Notes: generated by a model from the sequence alone, not told the origin. Numbered from the stretch's first letter, positions 1 to 7,027 are shown. The stretch: 13,452 bases of DNA from JAGQTE01 sp964648005 (GCA_964648005.1 CAZYKR010000102.1:1-13452); one strand, 5' to 3'. Numbers and translations are program-made.

Positions 1-1
1 C

Positions 2-703
2 GAGCACGTCCGCCGCCGCTACGACACGTCCTCGCTGCGCGTCGTGCCGTTGAGCGGCTCCGCCATCCCGGGCGGCCTCGCCACTCGCTGGATGGACGAG
101 TTCGGCGACAACCTCTACAACCTCTATGGCTCCACCGAGGTCGGCTGGGCGACGATCGCCACGCCCGAGGACCTGCGCGCCGACCCCGCCACCGCAGGGC
201 GCCCGCCGCTGCACACCCGCGTCGAACTGCTCGACGAGCACGACCGGCCGGTGGCCCACGGCCAGACCGGACGCATCTTCGTCGGCAGCGAGCTGACCTT
301 CGACGGCTACACCGGTGGCGGCGACAAGGCCCGCGTCGGCGAGCTGGTCAGCACCGGCGACACCGGCTTCTTCGACAGCGCCGGTCGCCTGCACGTCGTC
401 GGCCGCGACGACGAGATGATCGTCAGCGGCGGCGAGAACGTCTTCCCCCGCGAGGTCGAGGACTGCATCGCCGAGCACCCCGACGTCGTCGAGGTGGCCG
501 TCATCGGCGTGCCCGACGACGAGTTCGGCCAGCGCCTCAAGGCGTTCGTCGTCCTCGGTGCCGACGCCACGCTCGACGAGGACGGCGTCAAGGCGCTGGT
601 CAAGGCCACCCTCGCCGGCTACAAGGTGCCGCGCGACGTCGTGTTCCTCGACGAGCTCCCCCGCAACCCGACCGGCAAGGTGCTCAAGCGCGAGCTCACC
701 TGA
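2..703 (+). CDS. Acyl-CoA synthetase (AMP-binding, FadD-like), C-terminal part
   Basis: This is the C-terminal 233 residues of an ANL-superfamily adenylating enzyme; the reading frame is open to the left edge, so the start lies outside the window. The family activates a carboxylic (probably fatty) acid with ATP to an acyl-AMP and then transfers it to coenzyme A. Visible core motifs, in order, are YGSTEVG (substrate/AMP-binding motif), STGDTGFF with the ribose-binding Asp, GRDDEMIVSGGENVFPREVE (hinge between the large and small domains) and PRNPTGKVLKREL, whose first Lys is the usual adenylation lysine. The C-terminal domain is complete and ends normally. The sequence resembles actinobacterial FadD2/FadD12-type long-chain ligases, but the substrate cannot be read from this fragment. 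It converges on the SDR gene after 32 bp, with no clear terminator between them. Other CoA ligases of the superfamily remain possible. Confidence 0.92.
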   Translation, partial: EHVRRRYDTSSLRVVPLSGSAIPGGLATRWMDEFGDNLYNLYGSTEVGWATIATPEDLRADPATAGRPPLHTRVELLDEHDRPVAHGQTGRIFVGSELTFDGYTGGGDKARVGELVSTGDTGFFDSAGRLHVVGRDDEMIVSGGENVFPREVEDCIAEHPDVVEVAVIGVPDDEFGQRLKAFVVLGADATLDEDGVKALVKATLAGYKVPRDVVFLDELPRNPTGKVLKRELT

Positions 704-735
704 GCACCAACCTCGGGCACCCCCAGAGGCGTCGC

Positions 736-1602
736 TCAGATCAGGTCGATGCCGAAGGCCTCGCCGAAGGCGGTCGCCCACTCGTCGTGGCCGAGCGCGC
801 TCATGGCCACCAGGTCCTCGTCGGCGACGCCGCGGCGACGTTCGATGATCTGCACGGCGTCCCACCCGACCGGGTAGCGCAGCTTCGGCGCCGTGGTGGT
901 GATGGCCTCGGCGATGGTGTCGGCGACCGCTTCGGGCGGCGTCGGTTCCGAGAGCATGCGGGTGAAGTAGGTCATCGTGGCGCGCCCGGCCTCGGCGTAG
1001 GCCGAGTCGGCGGGTGGCGGTGCCGACTTCACCCAGATCGGCGTAGCGATGACGCCGGGCTCGATGATCGCCACCCGGACGCCGAAGGGCGCCAGCTCCT
1101 GGGCCAGCGACTCGCTCAACGCCTCGACGGCGAACTTCGTCGCCCCGTACGCACCCATGGCGGCACGCACGACACGTCCCGCCAGCGACGACACGTTGAC
1201 GATCGTGCCGCTGCCACGCTGGCGCATCGACGGCACGACCGCCTTCGTGCACCGCAGCACGCCGAACACATTGGTCTCCATCTGGCGACGGAACTCCTCG
1301 AGCGGCGTGTCCTCGATGGTGCCCGACCCCGAGATGCCGGCGTTGTTGACCAGCACGTCGATCGGCCCGGACTCGGCCACGACCCGGTCGAACGCCTCGG
1401 CCACCGAGGCGTCGTCGTCGACGTCGAGGGTCACGGTGCGCACCCGATCGCCGATGCCGGCGGCCGCCACGGCGTCGTGCAGCTCGCTGGCGGCATCGGG
1501 GTTGCGGGCCGCCGCCCACACCCGCTCGTGGTCTGCCGCCAGGCGCACCGCCGTCGCCCGGCCGATCCCGGTGCTCGCTCCTGTCACCATGCAGATGCCC
1601 AT
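736..1602 (-). CDS. Short-chain dehydrogenase/reductase (SDR)
   Basis: This is a classical SDR of 288 residues, a cytosolic NAD(P)-dependent oxidoreductase acting on an alcohol or ketone. The Rossmann cofactor motif TGASTGIG lies at residues 7-14. An Arg after strand 2 (WAAARN, residue 33) hints at NADP(H). NNAG is at 86-89, and the catalytic set is Asn111, Ser138/139 (NVSS), Tyr152 and Lys156 (YGATK). The C-terminus after EPGVIATP is longer than in the shortest classical SDRs, as in actinobacterial lipid or steroid SDRs. The reading frame stays open far upstream, but that part is antisense to the ceramidase gene. ATG at 1602 was chosen because the cofactor motif follows it directly and a GAGGGGG ribosome site (1610-1616) sits 7 nt upstream. 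The gene is divergent from the ceramidase-family gene across 54 bp, so the two may share control. The substrate is unknown. Confidence 0.93.
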   Translation of the reverse strand: MGICMVTGASTGIGRATAVRLAADHERVWAAARNPDAASELHDAVAAAGIGDRVRTVTLDVDDDASVAEAFDRVVAESGPIDVLVNNAGISGSGTIEDTPLEEFRRQMETNVFGVLRCTKAVVPSMRQRGSGTIVNVSSLAGRVVRAAMGAYGATKFAVEALSESLAQELAPFGVRVAIIEPGVIATPIWVKSAPPPADSAYAEAGRATMTYFTRMLSEPTPPEAVADTIAEAITTTAPKLRYPVGWDAVQIIERRRGVADEDLVAMSALGHDEWATAFGEAFGIDLI

Positions 1603-1609
1603 GTCCGTT

Positions 1610-1616
1610 CCCCCTC
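1610..1616 (-). promoter_or_regulatory. Ribosome binding site of the SDR gene
   Basis: Read on the minus strand this is GAGGGGG, 7 nt before the ATG at 1602. It decides the SDR start against the much longer open frame that continues upstream. Confidence 0.7.
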
Positions 1617-1624
1617 GTCGGCGC

Positions 1625-1644
1625 CGCTCGTAGGTCGCTCGTAG
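1625..1644. repeat. 9-bp direct repeat in the divergent SDR/ceramidase promoter gap
   Basis: CGCTCGTAG occurs at 1625-1633 and again at 1636-1644, 11 bp apart start to start, so close to one helical turn. It lies within the 54-bp gap between two divergent genes, where an operator or activator site would be expected. A regulatory role is inferred; no regulator gene is visible nearby. Confidence 0.4.
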
Positions 1645-1656
1645 CATGGCACCTCC

Positions 1657-3792
1657 ATGCCTGCCGACCCGTCCCATCGTGCCGAGCCGCTGCTCGGTGA
1701 CAGCCCCCTCGCCCCGTTCTGGTACGGCGACGCCCGGCGGGCGACGTTCGCCCTGCGCCCGCCGAGTGCCGTACCGCTCCCCCACGTCGACGGCCTGCTG
1801 GCCGGGGCGGCCGAGGTCGACCTCACGCCACCGCCGGGCCTGCCCAAGGCCGGCTACTCGTCGCACGCCCACATCGGCGACGGGTTCCGCACCCGGCTGC
1901 GTGCCCGGGTGCTGCACCTGCGGTCGGGCACGACGTCGCTGGCGATCGTGCAGTGTGACCTGCTCGGCGGCTCGTCCGTGGTGCACCACCTCGTGGCCCG
2001 AGCCGTCGCCGAGCGCACCGACATCCCCATCGCCGGGCTGATGATCGGCGCCACCCACACCCATGCCGGACCGGGCCAGTTCCTGGGCACCGACTTCTAC
2101 AACCGCTTCGCCTCGAGCCGGTCGGGCTTCGACCCGGTGTTCGCCGGCTGGATCGCCGAGCGCATCGCCGGCGCCGTCGTCGAGGCGCACGACACCCGGA
2201 GCCCGGCCCGGCTCGCCGTCGGCAGCACCGACGTGTGGGGTCTGACCCGCAACCGGTCGCTGTCGCCGCACGTCCGCAACGACGAGATCATCGACCGGCG
2301 CACCGCACCCCAGCGCAAGTGGGTGAGCATCAACCCGCAGCTCCACCTCATCCGGGCGGACACGCTCGACCCGGGAGGCTCGGCCGCCACGACGCCGCTC
2401 GCCGCCGTGGTCGTGTTCTCGGTGCACGGCACGGGCATCTCGATGCACGCGCCCGAGTACAACGCCGACCTGTGGGCCTACCTCGTCGGTGAGCTCGACC
2501 ACCGCATCGAGACGACCTACGGCCATCGGGCCGTCTGCGGCGCCATCGAGGGCACCCACGCCGACGTGGCGCCGGCGCTGCGCCCGACGCGTGCCGGCCA
2601 TGTCGAGGCCCAGCGCATCGGCCGGGCGATCGGCGCCGAGGCGGCCGCCCTGCACGACCGGCTCGGCCTCGAGCTGCGCGACGACCTGCCGCTGGCCGCC
2701 GGCCTGCGCGAGCTCGATCTCGATCGGCCGGGAGCGACGACGATCGACGGCGTGTCGATCCCGCGCCGCCCAGCCGTCGGCGCCGCCCTCATCGCCGGCG
2801 CCCACGAGAACGTGACGCCGGTGGTGTGGCGCATCCCGCCGTTCAAGGCGGGCAGCCCCAAGCCGTGGCGCTCAACGCATCCGCAGGGGCGCAAGTGGGT
2901 GGTCGGCACGCGCTGGCTGCAGCCGGTCGTGCTGCCGCTGGCGGCGTTCCCGCGGGTGGTGCCGATCAGCGTGCTGCGCCTCGGTGGTGCCGTGCTCGTC
3001 GGCATGCCGTTCGAGATCACCGTCATGTCCGGCCGCCGGATCGCCGCCGCCGTGGCCGCCGCCGGCAGCGACGCCGGCATGGACCTCGACGCCGACCGGG
3101 TCATCGTGTCGTCGGTGGCCGGCGAGTACTACGGCTACCTCGCCACCCCCGAGGAGTACGACCTGCAGTTCTACGAGGGCGGCCACACGCTCTACGGCCG
3201 CCCGGCGCAGCCGTTTTTCACGAACCAGGCGGCGGCCCTGGCGCGGCTCGTGTTGGCCGGCGGCGGTACCGGCACGGTTGCCGACTGCGTGGCCGAGCGG
3301 CGCTTCGACCTGAAGATCCGCCGGTTCGTCCCGCCATCGCTGCTCGATCCGGTGGCCGCCGCACCGGCGCCAGCCGAAGCGGTCGAGCGAGTGGCGCTGG
3401 GGCCGGCGCGCTTCATCGATCCGACGCCCGACGACGACGGCTGCTGGGAGCTGGAGTGGGCCGACGTGGCGCCCGACGCGCTGGTCTGGCACGAGCCGAT
3501 GGCGCGCGTCGAGTGCTCAGACGATGGTGGCCGCACCTGGCGGTTGGCCCGCAGCCGCGACGGCATGCCCGTCGACGACCAGCGCTGGCAGCTCGAGGTC
3601 CGCCACCGTGGGCCGTTGCCCGAAGCGCGCGACATCACCGCCGGCGAGGACCCCGCCGAGCGGGCGACCTCGCCGTCGCACCGTTACACCGCGCGTTGGT
3701 ACGACCCGAGCTTCCGGGCCGGGCGCATCCACCGGTTCGTGCTGTGCGCCAACGGCGGACGCCCCGAGCTGGTCACCACCCCCTTCGACTGA
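1657..3792 (+). CDS. Neutral/alkaline ceramidase family protein with altered Ser motif
   Basis: This 711-residue protein matches the neutral/alkaline (non-lysosomal) ceramidase family, zinc amidases that split ceramide into sphingosine and fatty acid. By position, the likely zinc ligands are all present: His134 in ATHTHAGPG, His257 in VHGTG, Glu453 in MPFEIT and Tyr491 just before GYLATPEEY; YEGGHTLYG follows at 506-514. The C-terminal part (about 560-711) looks like the family's beta-sandwich domain. Two things are odd. The GDVSPN hexapeptide that carries a Ser important in characterised ceramidases reads ADVAPA (302-307), with Ala305 in its place. There is also no signal peptide, although many bacterial homologues are exported. 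A stop codon lies five codons upstream, so no longer N-terminus exists; no good Shine-Dalgarno is seen. The substrate may be another N-acyl lipid. Family assignment is firm, ceramidase activity is not. Confidence 0.85.
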   Translation: MPADPSHRAEPLLGDSPLAPFWYGDARRATFALRPPSAVPLPHVDGLLAGAAEVDLTPPPGLPKAGYSSHAHIGDGFRTRLRARVLHLRSGTTSLAIVQCDLLGGSSVVHHLVARAVAERTDIPIAGLMIGATHTHAGPGQFLGTDFYNRFASSRSGFDPVFAGWIAERIAGAVVEAHDTRSPARLAVGSTDVWGLTRNRSLSPHVRNDEIIDRRTAPQRKWVSINPQLHLIRADTLDPGGSAATTPLAAVVVFSVHGTGISMHAPEYNADLWAYLVGELDHRIETTYGHRAVCGAIEGTHADVAPALRPTRAGHVEAQRIGRAIGAEAAALHDRLGLELRDDLPLAAGLRELDLDRPGATTIDGVSIPRRPAVGAALIAGAHENVTPVVWRIPPFKAGSPKPWRSTHPQGRKWVVGTRWLQPVVLPLAAFPRVVPISVLRLGGAVLVGMPFEITVMSGRRIAAAVAAAGSDAGMDLDADRVIVSSVAGEYYGYLATPEEYDLQFYEGGHTLYGRPAQPFFTNQAAALARLVLAGGGTGTVADCVAERRFDLKIRRFVPPSLLDPVAAAPAPAEAVERVALGPARFIDPTPDDDGCWELEWADVAPDALVWHEPMARVECSDDGGRTWRLARSRDGMPVDDQRWQLEVRHRGPLPEARDITAGEDPAERATSPSHRYTARWYDPSFRAGRIHRFVLCANGGRPELVTTPFD

Positions 3793-3847
3793 GCCGACGA
3801 GCAACGACGCCCGGCTGGCCGTTCCGGTCCTGCCCCGCCGTTCCTCA

Positions 3848-3902
3848 CCGTTCCGGTAGTGGAACCGGTCGCGTAGCCGACCGCCTGCACTACCAGAACG
3901 CA
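3848..3902. repeat. Tandem 55-bp palindromic repeat, copy 1
   Basis: Copy 1 starts CCGTTCCGGTAGTGG and ends CACTACCAGAACGCA. By my hand alignment it matches copy 2 without gaps at 46 of 55 positions, with a start-to-start period of 61 bp. Its two 22-nt arms (3850-3871 and 3878-3899) are complementary at 18 of 22 positions, so it can fold as a hairpin by itself. Confidence 0.8.
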
Positions 3903-3961
3903 ACCCCTCCGTTCCGGTGGGGCAACCGGTCGGGAAACCGACCGGTTCCACTACCAGAACG
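3849..3961. repeat. 113-bp element bounded by 23-bp inverted repeats
   Basis: The left arm of copy 1 (3849-3871) and the right arm of copy 2 (3939-3961) are inverted repeats of each other, complementary at 22 of 23 positions by hand count. The pair of 55-bp copies therefore also forms one large nested palindrome. It could act as a bidirectional terminator, or be a small non-coding mobile or REP-like element. No target-site duplication is evident at its ends. Confidence 0.7.
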
Positions 3962-3963
3962 CA
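3909..3963. repeat. Tandem 55-bp palindromic repeat, copy 2
   Basis: Copy 2 is aligned without gaps to copy 1 and separated from it by ACCCCT. Its centre is a perfect 9-bp inverted repeat, AACCGGTCG at 3924-3932 and CGACCGGTT at 3939-3947, with a 6-nt loop. Its right arm pairs better with the left arm of copy 1 than with its own left arm. Confidence 0.8.
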
Positions 3964-3987
3964 TGATCGAGGGAGGCGGAGCGCAGC

Positions 3988-4839
3988 TCAGGCGACTTCG
4001 GGGAGGCCCATCGGGTTCGGGTAGCGGATGATGCCCGCCTCGACGATCGACCCGGCGACGGGCACCAACAGGTCGAGCAGCTGGGCGCGACGCTCGGGCC
4101 GGATGGCGGCATAGGGCGCGGCGGCCAGCTCGTCCGTGCGTTGCTCGACGTGAGCCCGCAGCCGGGCGCCGCGCTCGGTCAAGGCGCCATCGGCCAGCAA
4201 CCCGGCGGCGGTCAGGACCTCGATGGCGTCCTGCCACTCCTGCTCGGGCCAGCCTCGGCTCTCGAGGTACAGCTCCGGCGGCAGACCGGCCTCGGCGCCG
4301 AAGAGCACGTGGCTCTCGCAGCCGCCGATGCCTTCGGCGACCAGCACGGCGACATGGCCGTCCCCGCGGTGCTCGCGCAGCGTCGTCGTCACCTGCCACA
4401 GATCGGCGACCGGCTCCTCCAGCGGGCCGATCGCCATGTTCGCCGCCGCCAGCGGCCGCCCGCCGATGTCGGCCGTCTCGAGGGCGGGGTCGAGGATGGT
4501 GACGATGTCCTCGGCCACGATCTCGATGGGCTCGACCAGCTCGCGCAGTGCCGTCGCCGCCACGGCGGCCCGGCCCTCGACGGCGTCGGCCGGCGATACG
4601 TGGTCCCAGGCGTCGGGAATCGCCCGCTCCACCATCGAGCCGTGGAAGCCGTAGAACGTGGCGGCCACGAGCTCGGGAGGCACGGCACCGAGGGGCGCCG
4701 CCCGCGTGCCGAAGTAGCCCATCCAGAAGCCGGCGAAGCCGAGGTCGGTGTGACCCTGCCGGCAGGTCGGCGAGAAGTAGGTCACCGCATGGATGGTCTC
4801 GAGCAGGTGCCAGAGCTGTCGTGCCTCGCCGGGTTCCAC
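3988..4839 (-). CDS. SCO6745-like actinobacterial protein
   Basis: This 283-residue protein resembles the actinobacterial SCO6745-like family, often labelled hypothetical or SalK and of unknown function. Recognisable conserved blocks are ETIHAVTYFSP (14-24), GFWMGYFGTRAAPLG (37-51), TFYGFHGSMVERAIPDAW (61-78) and REHRGDGHV (155-163). Residues from about 195 to 245, with RGWPEQEWQDA, a GLLADGALTERG turn and a following helix, look like the winged-helix-type C-terminal part described for the family. No signal peptide or membrane helix is seen. GTG at 4839 was chosen because the family start (MEPGEARQLW) follows it; two nearby ATGs at 4850 and 4847 are out of frame. It lies 65 bp downstream of the alpha/beta hydrolase on the same strand and may be cotranscribed with it. 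Family recognition is from memory of the motifs; no function is claimed. Confidence 0.82.
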   Translation of the reverse strand: MEPGEARQLWHLLETIHAVTYFSPTCRQGHTDLGFAGFWMGYFGTRAAPLGAVPPELVAATFYGFHGSMVERAIPDAWDHVSPADAVEGRAAVAATALRELVEPIEIVAEDIVTILDPALETADIGGRPLAAANMAIGPLEEPVADLWQVTTTLREHRGDGHVAVLVAEGIGGCESHVLFGAEAGLPPELYLESRGWPEQEWQDAIEVLTAAGLLADGALTERGARLRAHVEQRTDELAAAPYAAIRPERRAQLLDLLVPVAGSIVEAGIIRYPNPMGLPEVA

Positions 4840-4860
4840 CGGGCCATCATGCCTCAGCGC

Positions 4861-4880
4861 TCGGCCGGCGTCGGCCGGCG
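4861..4880. repeat. 10-bp tandem repeat between hydrolase and SCO6745-like gene
   Basis: TCGGCCGGCG occurs twice in direct succession in the 65-bp gap between the two minus-strand genes. Each unit contains the palindrome CCGG and close variants of GGCCGGC, so a short hairpin is possible. It may simply be GC-rich low complexity. Confidence 0.4.
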
Positions 4881-4904
4881 ACTGCCTGCGGCGTGCGGCT
4901 CTGG

Positions 4905-5954
4905 TCAGGACCCGCTGGTCGCCTCGGTGACGGCTGCGGCGGCGTTGGCCGACGCCAACAGGTCGGCGACGGTGGCGGCGGCCGGGCGGACGTCGGGCCG
5001 GGCGCCGCGCACGAGCAGGTCGCGCCAGCGCTGCGGCTCGTGCGACATCGGCTCGGTCTCGAACACGAAGTCCTCGAGCAACCCCACGAACCGCTCCGGG
5101 TCGGCGTGGTGGGGGAAATGCCCGGCGTCGTCGAAGATCTCGAGGCGGCTCCCGGGCATCGCCGCCGCCGCCAGCGCCGCGTGCTCGACCGGGATGACCC
5201 CGTCGCGACCTCCCCAGACGATCTGGATCGGCATCGCCTCGGCCAGGTACGCCCGGTCGCGCAGCGTCACCACCTGGCCCCGCCAGTCGACCACCGAGCG
5301 CAACGTGCGGATGAACGCCGTGCGGGCATCGGCGTCGGGCAGGCCCTCGATCACCCGCAGGAGCTCGTCGGCGTCGGCGCCGAGCTTGGTCCCGGCCAGG
5401 CGCAACACGCCGAAGCCGAGCCGCACGAGGCTGCGGGCGACCGGCAGCTGCATCGGCACCATGGCCAGCTCGGCTGCCGGGGCGGAGAGCGCCCGCAGCA
5501 TCACCGTCACGTCGCGGCCGACGCCGCCGCTGGCGACGAGCACCAGGCGCTCGCACCGTTCGGGGAACTGGTAGGCGAACTGGGCCGCCACCCCGCCGCC
5601 GAGCGAGTGGCCGACGACGGTGACCCGCTCGATGTCGAGGACCTCGAGCAGGTCCCGCATGCCGTTGGCGTACGCCGCCACCGAGTAGTCGGCGCGGGGC
5701 TTGGCCGAGTTGCCGTGCCCGAGCAGGTCGGGGGCGATGACGGTGAACGACTGCGCCAGCCGATCGAGGATCGGCACCCAGCTCACCGACGAATCGCCGA
5801 TGCCGTGCAACAGCAACAGCGGCGGGCCCGATCCGGCGATGCGGTAGGCCCGCCGGTAGCCGTGCACGGTACGGAAGTGCACTCGCAGGTCGGCGAGTTG
5901 ATCGGCCGACGGCTGCTGACCCGACAGCCGCTGACCCGACGGCTCGTCCCCCAT
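4905..5954 (-). CDS. Alpha/beta hydrolase
   Basis: This is a 349-residue alpha/beta-hydrolase-fold enzyme with a complete triad: Ser117 in the elbow GHSLGGG, Asp251 in GGRDGVIP and His279 in DDAGHFPHH. The oxyanion-hole HG is at residues 50-51 (LLLLHGIGDSS), and DLLGHGNSAKP (76-86) is typical of the family. The overall pattern resembles MhpC/BphD-type C-C hydrolases and esterases, but the substrate cannot be decided from sequence alone. A tail of about 45 residues (305-349) extends past the usual core. Two in-frame ATGs compete: 5966 has no ribosome site, while 5954 has GGAG 6 nt upstream, so 5954 was chosen. The N-terminus before residue 22 is a repeat-rich extension. The gene is divergent from the extradiol dioxygenase gene and probably heads a two-gene operon with the SCO6745-like gene. 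Hydrolysis of a ring-cleavage product is a reasonable inference from this context. Confidence 0.9.
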   Translation of the reverse strand: MGDEPSGQRLSGQQPSADQLADLRVHFRTVHGYRRAYRIAGSGPPLLLLHGIGDSSVSWVPILDRLAQSFTVIAPDLLGHGNSAKPRADYSVAAYANGMRDLLEVLDIERVTVVGHSLGGGVAAQFAYQFPERCERLVLVASGGVGRDVTVMLRALSAPAAELAMVPMQLPVARSLVRLGFGVLRLAGTKLGADADELLRVIEGLPDADARTAFIRTLRSVVDWRGQVVTLRDRAYLAEAMPIQIVWGGRDGVIPVEHAALAAAAMPGSRLEIFDDAGHFPHHADPERFVGLLEDFVFETEPMSHEPQRWRDLLVRGARPDVRPAAATVADLLASANAAAAVTEATSGS

Positions 5955-5960
5955 CGATAG

Positions 5961-5964
5961 CTCC
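5961..5964 (-). promoter_or_regulatory. Ribosome binding site deciding the hydrolase start
   Basis: On the minus strand this is GGAG, 6 nt before the ATG at 5954. It overlaps the alternative upstream ATG at 5966, which itself has no purine-rich site, so it favours 5954. Confidence 0.45.
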
Positions 5965-6111
5965 ATGGGCGCCGACCGTACGGAGGCTCTGTGTCGGGGA
6001 GTCGGCGGATCTGTGAACGCCGTGTCACAACCGTCAGGTGCTGCGCAGCTTCGGGTCAGCAACCCATGGGAACAGATGGCGCCATTTAGTTGTTTGTGCA
6101 AGTATTGAGCC

Positions 6112-6117
6112 AGGAGG
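6112..6117 (+). promoter_or_regulatory. Ribosome binding site of the dioxygenase
   Basis: A perfect AGGAGG lies 5 nt before the ATG at 6123. It decides against an in-frame TTG start at 6090. Confidence 0.8.
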
Positions 6118-6122
6118 CGACC

Positions 6123-6986
6123 ATGACCGAGCTCGACAACGACGGCGATGACACCGCCGGCGCCCCCAACACTCCGACGCCCGCCCGGCAGCCGGCGATC
6201 TTCATCTCCCATGGCGGCGGCCCGTGCTTCTTCATGGACTGGAGCCCGGCCGACACCTGGGACGGCTTGGCGGCCCACCTGCGTGCCATTCCCTCGATGC
6301 TGCCCGAGCGGCCGCGCGCCATCGCCGTCATCTCGGCGCACTGGGAGGACGACGCCGTCGCCGTCACCAGCCACCCGACCCCGGCGTTGCTGTTCGACTA
6401 CTACGGCTTCCCCGCCCACACCTATGAGCTCAGCTACCCGGCGCCCGGCGATCCGACGCTGGCTCGGCAGGTGATCGGCCTCGTCGGCGCCGCCGGCCTT
6501 CCCGCCCGGCTCGACGGCCAGCGGGGCTGGGACCACGGCGTGTTCGTGCCGCTGCTCGTCATGTTCCCCGACGCCGACATCCCGGTCGTCGAGATCTCGC
6601 TGCGCGCCGGGCTCGACCCGGCCGAGCACCTGGCGATCGGCCAGGCGTTGGCGCCGCTGCGCGACGAGGGCGTCCTGCTGATCGGATCGGGCTTCAGCTA
6701 CCACAACATGCGAGGCATGGATCCGAGCTACACCGAGCCGTCGGAGCGGTTCGACGCTTGGCTGACCCAGGCCATGACGGCGGCGCCGGACGACCGGGCC
6801 ACGGCACTGGCGCACTGGTCCGACGCCCCCGCCGCCCGCATCGCCCATCCCCGAGAGGAGCACCTGCTACCGGCCATGGTCGTCGCCGGCGCCGCCGGGA
6901 ACGACCCGGTCGTGCATGCCTACGACGACCACATCATGGGCATCAAGGTGTCGGGCTTCGCCGCCGGCACGACCGCCGCCGCCTGA
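6123..6986 (+). CDS. LigB/DODA-type extradiol ring-cleavage dioxygenase
   Basis: This 287-residue protein belongs to the class III extradiol dioxygenase family in its 4,5-DOPA-dioxygenase (DODA, YgiD-like) branch. Members are cytosolic, bind a catalytic metal (Fe(II) or Zn) and open catechol-type rings. Family landmarks are FISHGGGP (His30), ISAHWE (His73), YYGFPAHTYELSYPAPGDP (93-111), WDHGVFVPL (His138), GSGFSYHNMR (His194) and HPREEHLLP (His242 and His247). His30, His73 and one of the last two are expected metal ligands; His138 is in the position expected for acid-base catalysis. About 22 hydrophilic N-terminal residues precede the core. The start at 6123 follows a perfect AGGAGG. The gene is divergent from an alpha/beta hydrolase, a pairing that suits ring cleavage followed by product hydrolysis, although the true substrate is unknown. 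The length and motif set look intact. Confidence 0.92.
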   Translation: MTELDNDGDDTAGAPNTPTPARQPAIFISHGGGPCFFMDWSPADTWDGLAAHLRAIPSMLPERPRAIAVISAHWEDDAVAVTSHPTPALLFDYYGFPAHTYELSYPAPGDPTLARQVIGLVGAAGLPARLDGQRGWDHGVFVPLLVMFPDADIPVVEISLRAGLDPAEHLAIGQALAPLRDEGVLLIGSGFSYHNMRGMDPSYTEPSERFDAWLTQAMTAAPDDRATALAHWSDAPAARIAHPREEHLLPAMVVAGAAGNDPVVHAYDDHIMGIKVSGFAAGTTAAA

Positions 6987-6992
6987 GGCGCA

Positions 6993-7027
6993 CCGCCACC
7001 TGACGACAGTCGCGCCGCCACCTGACG
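6993..7027. repeat. 13-bp direct repeat after the dioxygenase gene
   Basis: CCGCCACCTGACG occurs at 6993-7005 and 7015-7027, a 22-bp period, starting 7 bp past the dioxygenase stop. No function can be assigned. Confidence 0.6.

Larger units (their letters stand above)
3793..3987. other. Convergent intergenic region containing palindromic repeats
   Basis: This gap separates the 3' ends of the ceramidase-family gene (+) and the SCO6745-like gene (-). I see no gene in it. Its left third (3793-3847) holds two isolated CCGTTCC words resembling the start of the repeat; the rest is the nested palindromic repeat annotated separately. Because both neighbours end here, transcription termination in both directions is a reasonable role for the hairpins. 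Confidence 0.6.
5955..6122. promoter_or_regulatory. Divergent promoter region, hydrolase / dioxygenase
   Basis: This 168-bp gap must hold promoters for both divergent genes. It contains the perfect 10-bp palindrome ATGGCGCCAT at 6076-6085, a possible operator 37 bp before the dioxygenase start. It also contains an inverted repeat of TGTGA (6012-6016) and TCACA (6025-6029) with an 8-nt spacer. The part around 6084-6107 is the most AT-rich of the area and is the likeliest promoter core for the dioxygenase. No -10/-35 pair can be named with confidence. Confidence 0.5.

Noticed and set aside
704..735. Terminator between the acyl-CoA synthetase and SDR genes
   Set aside because: Only a 4-bp inverted repeat is visible in the 32-bp gap, too weak to call.
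1603..2805. Upstream part of the minus-strand open frame continuing from the SDR gene
   Set aside because: It is antisense to the well-supported ceramidase-family gene. The SDR cofactor motif and a good ribosome site place the start at 1602.
4840..5556. Minus-strand extension of the SCO6745-like frame
   Set aside because: Arg/Ala/Gly-rich shadow of the alpha/beta hydrolase in another frame; no family similarity beyond the GTG at 4839.
6012..6029. CRP-type site TGTGA...TCACA
   Set aside because: The spacer is 8 nt instead of the 6 nt of CRP sites, so it is only recorded as a short inverted repeat.
5967..6863. Minus-strand extension of the alpha/beta hydrolase frame
   Set aside because: Antisense to the dioxygenase gene, with typical high-GC shadow composition.
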